The notes beneath the pieces were generated by a model. It did no database searches, was not told where the DNA came from, and saw only the letters and a program-made list of their open reading frames with translations. From positions 1 to 6,438 of the forward strand of contig JAGODU010000215.1 of the NCBI GenBank assembly GCA_017998095.1: a stretch of DNA of 6,438 nucleotides, read 5' to 3'. This stretch comes from Prolixibacteraceae bacterium (lineage in GTDB: Bacteria; Bacteroidota; Bacteroidia; Bacteroidales; Prolixibacteraceae). This document shows, piece by piece, positions 1-5,005 of the stretch; the stretch's first letter is position 1; every line of letters begins with the position of its first letter. The position numbers and the translations under genes are program-made.

Positions 1-98
1 CAAAAGCACAACTTTCCAAATATTTTAAAACTTAAACTTATAATTTTCGTTATAAAATATATATTTATACTTTAATTTTCAAAAAAAAATAGGAAAAG

Positions 99-488
99 AT
101 GAATGATAATTCTCAAATTAAGTTTGACGGTATCTGGAAAAAAGAAAATAAAATAATCAATGTCCATGTTTCCATTTTAATATTTGAAGAAAATGGAAAT
201 ACAATTGTTTATTGCCCTGCTCTTGACTTATCCGGGTATGGTAAAAATGAAGATGAGGCTATTGACTCTTTTAAGATTTCAACTTCTGAATATTTAAATT
301 ACTCAACTAATAAAAATACTCTGGAAGAAGATCTTATTTTACATGGCTGGAAAATACCAAAACATAAACGTCAAAATATTCAACCACCTTTAATGTCTGA
401 TTTACTTTCAAGCAATCAGGAATTTGCACGAATTTTTAATAATTACCAGTACAAAAAGATTGATAAAGAGCTATCTATTCCTGCCTGA
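99..488 (+). CDS. hicB: HicB-family antitoxin (orphaned)
   Basis: A 129-residue protein resembling HicB antitoxins of type II toxin-antitoxin modules, which neutralise the HicA mRNA interferase and usually repress their own operon. Residues about 22-85 carry the partial RNase H-like HicB core: a strand (VHVSILIFEENG), the conserved segment around CPALDLSGYGKNEDEA (residues 39-54), then a helix with SFKISTSEYLNYS. The C-terminal part (about 86-129) ends in SIPA and shows no clear helix-turn-helix, so DNA binding is uncertain. The start at 99 is preceded by an AGGAAAA stretch at 91-97, which lies closer than ideal for a ribosome-binding site. The stop overlaps by 1 nt the start of the hicA remnant, the usual tight coupling of such pairs but in hicB-hicA order. 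Family assignment comes from recognising the sequence pattern. Because the toxin gene is broken, the protein may be a solitary antitoxin or a remnant without a target here. Confidence 0.75.
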   Translation: MNDNSQIKFDGIWKKENKIINVHVSILIFEENGNTIVYCPALDLSGYGKNEDEAIDSFKISTSEYLNYSTNKNTLEEDLILHGWKIPKHKRQNIQPPLMSDLLSSNQEFARIFNNYQYKKIDKELSIPA

Positions 489-638
489 TGAACAATTCAT
501 TAAAAAATGTTCCCCTTAAAATCTTTAGATCTTTTCTTAAAGAAAACGGATTAAAATTAATTTATTTTAAAAAACAATCTTAGAAACATGGGTATTAGTT
601 ATAATGAATTCAAAGAATTTTTAAATAAAGAAAAATAA
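488..638 (+). pseudogene. hicA: hicA mRNA interferase toxin, internally deleted and frameshifted
   Basis: Two pieces of a HicA toxin are visible in different frames. The first frame (488-583, stop TAG at 581) encodes 31 residues and begins like a HicA N-terminus, with VPLKIFRSFLKENGLKLI. The second frame (561-638, stop TAA at 636) encodes FILKNNLRNMGISYNEF and a short tail, matching the usual HicA C-terminal helix. HicA proteins of this group are normally about 70-85 residues. The missing middle, about 30 residues by my estimate, holds the G-x-H region with the catalytic histidine and the following beta strands. The junction lies near 557-566 in an AT-rich run, so the lesion looks like one internal deletion whose length was not a multiple of three. 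The toxin should be inactive. Translational coupling to hicB (TGATG at 486-490) is intact. A tiny functional ORF of 31 codons cannot be excluded, but nothing supports it. Confidence 0.75.
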
Positions 639-652
639 TAATTTCATTAATT

Positions 653-684
653 CAACAGATTGCTTCACTTCGTTCGCAATGACG
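653..684. repeat. Palindromic repeat, ATTGC...GCAAT type
   Basis: A 32-nt element that starts CAACAGATTGC and ends TTCGCAATGACG. ATTGC at 659-663 can pair with GCAAT at 676-680. It aligns without gaps to 3674-3705 inside the dehydratase gene, with 28 of 32 identical positions. The four differences all fall in the interior (positions 12, 13, 15 and 21 of the element). It lies 14 nt after the stop of the hicA remnant. Confidence 0.8.
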
Positions 685-706
685 TAACTAACAACAGCGC
701 AACTGC

Positions 707-772
707 TTAACAGAGCGAAGCGATAACGTGCGCAGCACCAACGAAAGCTCCGCTTTCCAACAGAGCGAAGCC
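707..772. repeat. Cluster of triloop mini-hairpin repeats 3' of the UGDH gene
   Basis: Four small hairpins lie in a row, joined by AACAG/CCAAC linkers: GC-GAA-GC (715-721), GTGC-GCA-GCAC (728-738), GAAAGC-TCC-GCTTTC (743-757) and a second GC-GAA-GC (765-771). The 739-772 part matches the 35-bp tandem unit at 2577-2681, except that the hairpin loop is TCC instead of GTA with an unchanged stem. The block ends 3 nt from the stop codon of the minus-strand dehydrogenase gene, so its transcript would fold here. It might protect mRNA ends or attenuate transcription. No U-tract supports a normal terminator. Confidence 0.8.
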
Positions 773-775
773 TCC

Positions 776-2170
776 TTACCTCCCCACGCAATAAGTCACA
801 AACCCAATCCTTCTTAATTCTTCAACATTTAATATTGCCCTGCCATCGAAAATATGAGCAGGCTTTTTCATTGATGAGAATACTTTTGCCCAGTTGTATT
901 TCTTAAACTCATCCCACTCGGTCAGAATGGCAACTGCATGGGCATCTTCCATTGCAGAGTATGGTTCATTATGAACATGTACCAGATTGTATAAAGGAGA
1001 ATTACGGAAGTCGTCGATTAACAACCCCAGGTCACTGATTATCTGTTCCTTTTTCACCTTTGGGTCATATATATGAATTTCGGCCCTGTCCTGAAGCAGT
1101 TCTTCAGCAACATAAATAGATGCACTTTCCCTTGTATCGTTAGTGTCCTTTTTAAAAGCCCAGCCAAGGAAAGCAATCTTTTTGCCTGAAATAGTATTAT
1201 TAAGAGTAGTTATAATATTACTTGCAAAGCGATGTTTCTGGTAATCGTTCATCAGCTTCACCTGTTCCCAGTAATCTGCAACCTCATTGAGGTTTAAAGT
1301 CCGGCATATATAAACCAGGTTAAGAATATCCTTTTGGAAGCAGGAACCTCCATAGCCAACAGAAGCTTTAAGGAATTTGCTGCCAATACGGTCATCGTGG
1401 CCCATCGCGCGGGCAACCTCTTCAACATTGGCACCTGTTTTTTCACATAAAGCTGAAATAGCATTTATGGAAGAGATACGCTGGGCAAGGAAAGCATTAG
1501 AAGTAAGCTTTGAAAGTTCGGAAGACCATACGTTAGTATGAAGAATTTTCTCAGGGGCTACCCAATTTTTATATATAGAAGTAAGAACATCGGCAGCTTT
1601 AAGTCCGTCTTCCGTTTGCTCTGCACCAATAAGTACGCGGTCGGGATTAACAAGGTCGCCGATAGCAGTACCTTCTGCAAGGAATTCAGGATTGGAAAGA
1701 ACCTGAAATTTAACCTTCTTTTCAGAGTGAGCAAGAATTTTTTTAATAACATCGACAGTCCTGACCGGGAGGGTTGATTTTTCAACAACAATCTTATCAT
1801 CATTTGCTATAGCAGCAATCTGCCGGGCGCACAGCTCAACATACTTAAGGTCGGCCGCCATGCCTTTGCCTTTACCGTAGGTCTTAGTCGGAGTGTTGAC
1901 CGACATGAATATTATCTGAGATTCATAAATAGCCTTATCAATTTCGGTGGAAAAAAATAAATTCCGTCCGCGGGCATCAGCAACCACTTCTTTCAGTCCG
2001 GGTTCATAAACAGGGAGCAGGTCAAGATCAGGGCTGTTCCATGCAGCAATACGGTCAGGATTTACATCAACAACAGTAACTTTAATATCAGGACATTTCT
2101 GAGCCATAACGGCCATAGTTGGTCCGCCAACATAACCTGCACCAATGCAGCAAACTTTAAGCTTAGTCAT
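776..2170 (-). CDS. ugd: UDP-glucose 6-dehydrogenase, animal-like type
   Basis: Cytoplasmic enzyme oxidising UDP-glucose to UDP-glucuronate with two NAD+, a precursor of acidic surface polysaccharides. Numbered from the ATG at 2170 it has 464 residues. Visible motifs are the Rossmann loop GAGYVGG (10-16), VNTPTKT (91-97), EKST (130-133), [10 protein letters not shown] (160-169), the substrate and catalytic segment [12 protein letters not shown] with K221 and N225, the active-site [10 protein letters not shown] with Cys277 and Asp281, then [11 protein letters not shown] (about 339-349) and FDGR (441-444). All expected catalytic residues are present and the length is normal. Stretches such as [17 protein letters not shown] and [16 protein letters not shown] are nearly those of human UGDH as I remember it. 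An in-frame ATG at 2221 would add 17 residues, but these are unlike the family N-terminus and a promoter-like box sits between the two ATGs, so 2170 is preferred. It is divergent from the dehydratase gene. [14 protein letters not shown] appears a few residues longer than usual. Confidence 0.95.
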   Translation of the reverse strand: MTKLKVCCIGAGYVGGPTMAVMAQKCPDIKVTVVDVNPDRIAAWNSPDLDLLPVYEPGLKEVVADARGRNLFFSTEIDKAIYESQIIFMSVNTPTKTYGKGKGMAADLKYVELCARQIAAIANDDKIVVEKSTLPVRTVDVIKKILAHSEKKVKFQVLSNPEFLAEGTAIGDLVNPDRVLIGAEQTEDGLKAADVLTSIYKNWVAPEKILHTNVWSSELSKLTSNAFLAQRISSINAISALCEKTGANVEEVARAMGHDDRIGSKFLKASVGYGGSCFQKDILNLVYICRTLNLNEVADYWEQVKLMNDYQKHRFASNIITTLNNTISGKKIAFLGWAFKKDTNDTRESASIYVAEELLQDRAEIHIYDPKVKKEQIISDLGLLIDDFRNSPLYNLVHVHNEPYSAMEDAHAVAILTEWDEFKKYNWAKVFSSMKKPAHIFDGRAILNVEELRRIGFVTYCVGR

Positions 2171-2203
2171 AACAGATGTTTTAAATTTGAGTTTTAAAAA
2201 ACA

Positions 2204-2211
2204 CAAAAATA
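2204..2211 (-). promoter_or_regulatory. Possible Bacteroidota -7 box for the UGDH gene
   Basis: Read on the minus strand this is TATTTTTG, matching the Bacteroidota -7 consensus TAnnTTTG. It lies about 33 nt upstream of the ATG at 2170. It would place the transcript start near 2197-2200, downstream of the alternative ATG at 2221. No TTTG -33 box at the usual distance is visible, and the surroundings are AT-rich, so a chance match is possible. Confidence 0.35.
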
Positions 2212-2294
2212 TATATTTCAATCTAAAGTAAGCATAGTCGGCAAATAATGTATGTAATATGAAAATAACAATGAACAGGTTTCTTTCAAATTAG

Positions 2295-2328
2295 TCTGTC
2301 AACTGTCGTCTCTATGGGACTTTTTTTT
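2295..2328. repeat. Degenerate anchor-hairpin repeat, copy 1
   Basis: TCTGTCAACTGTCG (2295-2308) resembles the anchor TTCTACCATACTGTCG of the following copies, with one gap. It leads into the imperfect hairpin GTCTC-TAT-GGGAC (2308-2320), then eight T residues (2321-2328). The hairpin and T-run pattern matches copies near 2469-2489 and, in reverse order, 2482-2504. Confidence 0.6.
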
Positions 2329-2347
2329 ATTTGTGGAGTATCTTGAT

Positions 2348-2379
2348 TTCTACCATACTGTCGTTGCTACGCAACTTGG
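2348..2379. repeat. Anchor-hairpin repeat, copy 2
   Basis: A 32-nt unit made of the anchor TTCTACCATACTGTCG followed by a hairpin GTTGC-TAC-GCAAC (2363-2375) and TTGG. It is identical over all 32 nt to 2401-2432, and identity stops immediately outside both ends. On the minus strand the loop is GTA, a GNA triloop. Confidence 0.9.
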
Positions 2380-2400
2380 TTTGGTGATGTGATACTGCTA

Positions 2401-2432
2401 TTCTACCATACTGTCGTTGCTACGCAACTTGG
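2401..2432. repeat. Anchor-hairpin repeat, copy 3
   Basis: Perfect second copy of the 32-nt unit at 2348-2379, in the same orientation and 21 nt after it, with the hairpin at 2416-2428. The spacer between the copies is unrelated to the unit. Confidence 0.9.
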
Positions 2433-2453
2433 ATTTATGGTGTGCGAACTTTC

Positions 2454-2489
2454 TTCTGCCATGCTGTCGCTCTTTCAGAGCTTTTTTTT
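2454..2489. repeat. Anchor-hairpin repeat, copy 4, with a different hairpin
   Basis: The anchor is kept with two changes (TTCTGCCATGCTGTCG, 2454-2469), but the hairpin is GCTCT-TTC-AGAGC (2469-2481), followed by eight T residues (2482-2489). It looks like an intrinsic terminator for the plus strand, yet no plus-strand gene ends here, so a repeat identity is preferred. Confidence 0.75.
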
Positions 2490-2519
2490 GAGTCCCATCG
2501 GGACGGCAGTATGGTAGAA
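2490..2519. repeat. Anchor-hairpin repeat, copy 5, inverted
   Basis: On the minus strand this reads TTCTACCATACTGCCG (2519-2504), followed by the hairpin GTCCC-GAT-GGGAC (2504-2492). It shares the T-run (2482-2489) back-to-back with copy 4, so the two are head-to-head. It is the inverted member of the array and carries a fourth hairpin sequence. Confidence 0.75.
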
Positions 2520-2536
2520 AACAATGTCTCCCCCCT

Positions 2537-2577
2537 AACAGACGACGAAGTCGTCCAACAGAAATGCGCAGCATTTC
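2537..2577. repeat. Two linker-hairpin modules (CCAACAGA family)
   Basis: Two modules precede the tandem repeat. TAACA is followed by GACGAC-GAA-GTCGTC (2541-2555, 6-bp stem). CCAACA is followed by GAAATGC-GCA-GCATTTC (2561-2577, 7-bp stem). The stems are perfect and unrelated in sequence, while the linker and the 3-nt GNA loop form are shared. Confidence 0.75.
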
Positions 2578-2681
2578 CAACAGAGCGAAGCGACAACGAA
2601 AGCGTAGCTTTCCAACAGAGCGAAGCGACAACGAAAGCGTAGCTTTCCAACAGAGCGAAGCGACAACGAAAGCGTAGCTTT
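2577..2681. repeat. Three perfect tandem copies of a 35-bp unit
   Basis: The copies at 2577-2611, 2612-2646 and 2647-2681 are identical, and a fourth starts with CCAACA (2682-2687) before homology ends. Each unit holds the linker CCAACAGA, a GC-GAA-GC mini-hairpin (2585-2591, 2620-2626, 2655-2661), and a hairpin GAAAGC-GTA-GCTTTC that closes on the first base of the next unit (2598-2612, 2633-2647, 2668-2682). Perfect identity points to recent expansion by slippage or unequal exchange. There are no unique spacers, so it is not a CRISPR array. Confidence 0.95.
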
Positions 2682-2734
2682 CCAACATAGGACTTAAACC
2701 TGAATTTGTAGTTTATATTTCAATGAATTTTTTA

Positions 2735-2742
2735 TACATTTG
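2735..2742 (+). promoter_or_regulatory. Probable -7 box for the dehydratase gene
   Basis: TACATTTG fits TAnnTTTG and ends 20 nt before the ATG at 2763, giving a short leader of roughly 13-16 nt. A perfect TTTG exists at 2705-2708 but is 26 nt away. TTTA at 2712-2715 has the better 19-nt spacing, so the -33 element is weak or different. The box lies outside the repeat block. Confidence 0.45.
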
Positions 2743-2762
2743 CCCAACCTAAATTTTAACCT

Positions 2763-4019
2763 ATGCAGACTAATTTCAACCTCGAACAATTCATTAAGGA
2801 TCATGTAACTAAACGGGAAGAAAGCTTGCTAAAGCCTGATTTCGGGAAGTATGATGCAGAACTCAATAAAAGAATTAACGGGAAGAAAGTACTTGTAATT
2901 GGTGGTGCCGGAACAATTGGTTCATCATATATAAAAGCAATCTTAAAGTTTAAAATTGCAAAATTAGTAGTAGTTGATATTAATGAAAACGGGCTTACAG
3001 AGCTGGTAAGAGACCTCAGGAGTTCAACCTCGTATAACATTCCCGATGAATTTATTACCTATCCTGTAAATTTTGGAGACAGGGTTTTTGAAAAGATCTT
3101 CAGGCACCACGGGCCTTTTGAAATAGTAGCCAATTTTGCAGCACACAAGCATGTAAGGAGTGAGAAAGACATTTTCTCTATTGAGGCAATGATAGAAAAC
3201 AATGTTTTGAAAGCCCGCAAACTACTTGACTTGTTAGTAAATTATCCGCCTGAACATTTCTTTTGCGTATCGACAGACAAGGCCGCAAATCCTGTCAACA
3301 TAATGGGGGCAAGTAAGAAGCTGATGGAAGAAACAATAATGTCGTATTCCGACAGGCTTCCAATCAAGACAGCCCGTTTTGCAAATGTTGCATTTTCAAA
3401 CGGCAGTCTGCCATTAGGATTTCTCGACAGGATGCAAAAAAACCAGCCATGGTCGTGTCCTTTAAATATCAGAAGGTTTTTTGTTTCTCCGCAGGAATCA
3501 GGTGAATTGTGTCTTATGGCATCAATAATGGGAGAATCGGGAGATATATTCTTTCCGAAGCTTGATGAAGAAAGAGATATGATTCCATTCGACCGTATAG
3601 CGTTGGATTTATTAAAGTATCTGGGGATGGAGGCTGATGTGTGTGAGACAGAAGAAGAGGCTAAAGATAAGGCCAACAGATTGCCACGCTTCGCTCGCAA
3701 TGACGGTGCAATTGGTGGCAATGACGATACTGTGAAATACCCCGTATATTTCTTCTCATCGGACACATCAGGGGAAAAACCTTACGAAGAATTCTTCACG
3801 GAAAAAGAAGATCTTGACAATGATTCATTTATTAATCTGGGAGTTATAAAGAATTCTGTAAAAAGAAATTCAAAAGAAATAGATGAGATTTTCACTAAGC
3901 TTCACAATCTTTTTGAATCAGACAACGTTTCAAAGGGAGCAATAGTTGAAATACTCAAGACGTACCTTCCCGATTTTAAACATATAGAAACCGGCAAGGG
4001 TCTTGATTCAAAGATGTAA
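2763..4019 (+). CDS. CapD/FlaA1-type nucleotide-sugar 4,6-dehydratase/epimerase with inserted repeat peptide
   Basis: A 418-residue soluble extended SDR enzyme, probably acting on UDP-GlcNAc or a related UDP-HexNAc to make a 4-keto-6-deoxy or epimerised sugar for surface polysaccharide. The Rossmann loop GGAGTIG is at 47-53 and the NAD-ribose acid D72 ends strand 2 (VVVDIN). NFAAHKHV is at 124-131, STDKA at 170-174, and IMGASKK at 180-186, where Met181 takes the place of the usual catalytic Tyr of YxxxK (K185), as in PglF/CapD-type dehydratases. Substrate-side motifs are FSNGSLPLGF (211-220) and RRFFVSPQESGEL (237-249). It lacks the N-terminal membrane helices of full-length PglF/CapD proteins and has about 40 extra soluble residues instead. 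Residues about 305-322 (NRLPRFARNDGAIGGNDD) are encoded by a repeat like the one at 653-684 and probably form a loop before KYPVYFFSSDTSGEKPYEEFF. Exact substrate and product are unknown. Confidence 0.85.
   Translation: MQTNFNLEQFIKDHVTKREESLLKPDFGKYDAELNKRINGKKVLVIGGAGTIGSSYIKAILKFKIAKLVVVDINENGLTELVRDLRSSTSYNIPDEFITYPVNFGDRVFEKIFRHHGPFEIVANFAAHKHVRSEKDIFSIEAMIENNVLKARKLLDLLVNYPPEHFFCVSTDKAANPVNIMGASKKLMEETIMSYSDRLPIKTARFANVAFSNGSLPLGFLDRMQKNQPWSCPLNIRRFFVSPQESGELCLMASIMGESGDIFFPKLDEERDMIPFDRIALDLLKYLGMEADVCETEEEAKDKANRLPRFARNDGAIGGNDDTVKYPVYFFSSDTSGEKPYEEFFTEKEDLDNDSFINLGVIKNSVKRNSKEIDEIFTKLHNLFESDNVSKGAIVEILKTYLPDFKHIETGKGLDSKM
3673..3726. repeat. Palindromic repeat inserted in frame in the dehydratase gene
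   Basis: Starts with the family linker CCAACAGA, then has ATTGC (3680-3684) facing GCAAT (3697-3701) around GC-TTC-GC (3688-3694, GC-GAA-GC on the other strand). Positions 3674-3705 match 653-684 at 28 of 32 positions. A partial second repeat of its end, GGCAATGACG, follows at 3717-3726. The stretch is about 54 nt, that is 18 codons without a stop, which keeps the frame. The left edge is supported by the linker; the right edge is an estimate. Confidence 0.75.
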
Positions 4020-4039
4020 AAGTATGTTAATAAATCAAT

Positions 4040-4070
4040 TTTGTAATATGAATATTGTAGTTTATTTTTG
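4040..4070 (+). promoter_or_regulatory. Bacteroidota-type promoter of the outer-membrane protein operon
   Basis: TTTG at 4040-4043 and TATTTTTG at 4063-4070 match the -33 TTTG and -7 TAnnTTTG boxes, 19 nt apart, within the usual range. Transcription would begin near 4074-4078, at or just before the start codons. This favours ATG 4079 or 4082 over 4073 and implies an almost leaderless mRNA. It suggests the two outer-membrane genes can be expressed apart from the dehydratase. Confidence 0.55.
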
Positions 4071-4081
4071 GGATGCCAATG

Positions 4082-4999
4082 ATGAATAAAAAATATATAT
4101 CGCTGCTGCTTATACTATTCCCTGTTATGCTATTTTCTCAGACAGGAAATATGAAACAAACATGGCATAAAGACTGGAATTTTGGAGTACTTGGCGGAAT
4201 GAGCTACTTCGGCATGGAAATGAAAAAAGACTTTTCTCGCTTGTCGATGGACATGAATTCGAATCCGACTGCCACATTTGCATTTCATCTTGACAAAAGG
4301 TTTGAAAGTCAGTTTGGTGTAGGGATTGAATTTGAAAAGAACTTCTTCTCGGGAAGTAAAACATACCCTGACAAAATAATATGGCTTAAATATGATTCAC
4401 GTTTTAACAACGAGTATTCAAGTTTTGTAGCAAAACCAATATACTTCAAAACAAATGTTACAACTTTCTTTTTAAACATAACCTATAACTTCAACAACTT
4501 CATTGATGAAATGAGGGTTCCATCCAATTACAACATGTATATAAAGCTTGGTGCCGGATTATCGACTATAGGTGTTGAATTGGGTTATAAAGATCCTCTT
4601 GTTTATGAAGAAGCAAAACTGCCTAACCCAATTTACGAAAAGGGGCAGGGAATTCAATCAATAAAAGACGTTTACCCGTCATATCATGCCGGTACAGGAT
4701 TAAATTATTACATTTCACCAAGGATATCATTGAATGCTGAAGTCACATTTTTGTTTGTCGGTAACGATTATATTGATGGCATTCATAATTATGAAGCCAC
4801 TTATTTACCTGACGACAAGGTAGCCATCAACCGTCAGCCGGTTTACGGTGTTGTCGGTGAAATTAAATTTGGTGCAACATTCCATTTTAATCTCTTTAAA
4901 AGGACATTGTATAACGGATTGTGGGAGAACAAGATTGAAGAGTTTAGGAATCCTTTCTACAAGGCGGTGAAAGAAGAAAGCAAGGTAGAAAGCAAATAA
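4082..4999 (+). CDS. Outer-membrane beta-barrel protein of unknown function
   Basis: A 305-residue protein, 308 if the first in-frame ATG at 4073 is used. The start at 4082 gives a normal signal peptide: MNKK, a hydrophobic core up to about residue 18 (YISLLLILFPVMLF), and probable cleavage after Ser19 before Gln. ATG 4079 is equally possible. The mature part has alternating aromatic and polar strands with Gly-rich turns (WNFGVLGGMSYFGMEM, YNMYIKLGAGLSTIGVELGY, PVYGVVGEIKFGATFHFNLF), typical of an outer-membrane barrel of roughly 8-12 strands. The tail (EESKVESK) is charged and not a type IX secretion domain. I do not recognise the family. It lies 6 nt before the Wzi gene, has its own promoter, and is likely a partner in export or attachment of surface polysaccharide, which is inferred only from position. 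No Cys lipobox is present. Confidence 0.75.
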   Translation: MNKKYISLLLILFPVMLFSQTGNMKQTWHKDWNFGVLGGMSYFGMEMKKDFSRLSMDMNSNPTATFAFHLDKRFESQFGVGIEFEKNFFSGSKTYPDKIIWLKYDSRFNNEYSSFVAKPIYFKTNVTTFFLNITYNFNNFIDEMRVPSNYNMYIKLGAGLSTIGVELGYKDPLVYEEAKLPNPIYEKGQGIQSIKDVYPSYHAGTGLNYYISPRISLNAEVTFLFVGNDYIDGIHNYEATYLPDDKVAINRQPVYGVVGEIKFGATFHFNLFKRTLYNGLWENKIEEFRNPFYKAVKEESKVESK

Positions 5000-5005
5000 T
5001 AATCA

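Larger units (their letters stand above)
2171..2762. other. Divergent intergenic region filled with repeats
   Basis: A 592-nt stretch between the UGDH start and the dehydratase start, with no convincing gene. About 124 nt next to UGDH are AT-rich and probably hold its promoter. From 2295 to about 2687 the DNA is a mosaic of small hairpin repeats, itemised separately. The last 75 nt before 2763 are AT-rich again and hold a promoter-like box. Open frames crossing it on both strands are only translated repeats with low-complexity composition and no family resemblance. Confidence 0.8.

Noticed and set aside
1538..1803. Short open frames on both strands inside the UGDH gene
   Set aside because: They are out-of-frame shadows in a gene with complete catalytic motifs.
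2171..2221. N-terminal extension of UGDH from the ATG at 2221
   Set aside because: The added 17 residues ([17 protein letters not shown]) do not fit the family, where the Rossmann strand starts within about 10 residues, and a -7-like box lies between the two ATGs.
2469..2489. Intrinsic terminator (hairpin plus T8), and the similar one at 2308-2328
   Set aside because: No plus-strand gene ends upstream, the neighbouring gene runs the other way, and both hairpins belong to the repeat family. They may still act as terminators incidentally.
2442..2642. A 66-codon plus-strand open frame
   Set aside because: It lies entirely in the hairpin repeats, and its peptide (SDNESVAFQQSEA and similar) is just the repeat translated. 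It has no promoter, ribosome site or family resemblance.
2577..2681. Possible CRISPR array
   Set aside because: The 35-bp units are directly tandem with no unique spacers, and no cas gene is present.
2398..2688. Two overlapping minus-strand open frames of 71 and 96 codons
   Set aside because: Both are translations of the same repeats in other frames (repeated SYAFVVASLCWKATLSLSLR), and stops are rare only because the 35-bp unit is GC-rich.
3242..3766. A 174-codon open frame antisense to the dehydratase gene
   Set aside because: It is a shadow of a clearly coding frame with strong family motifs, and part of it is the translated repeat.
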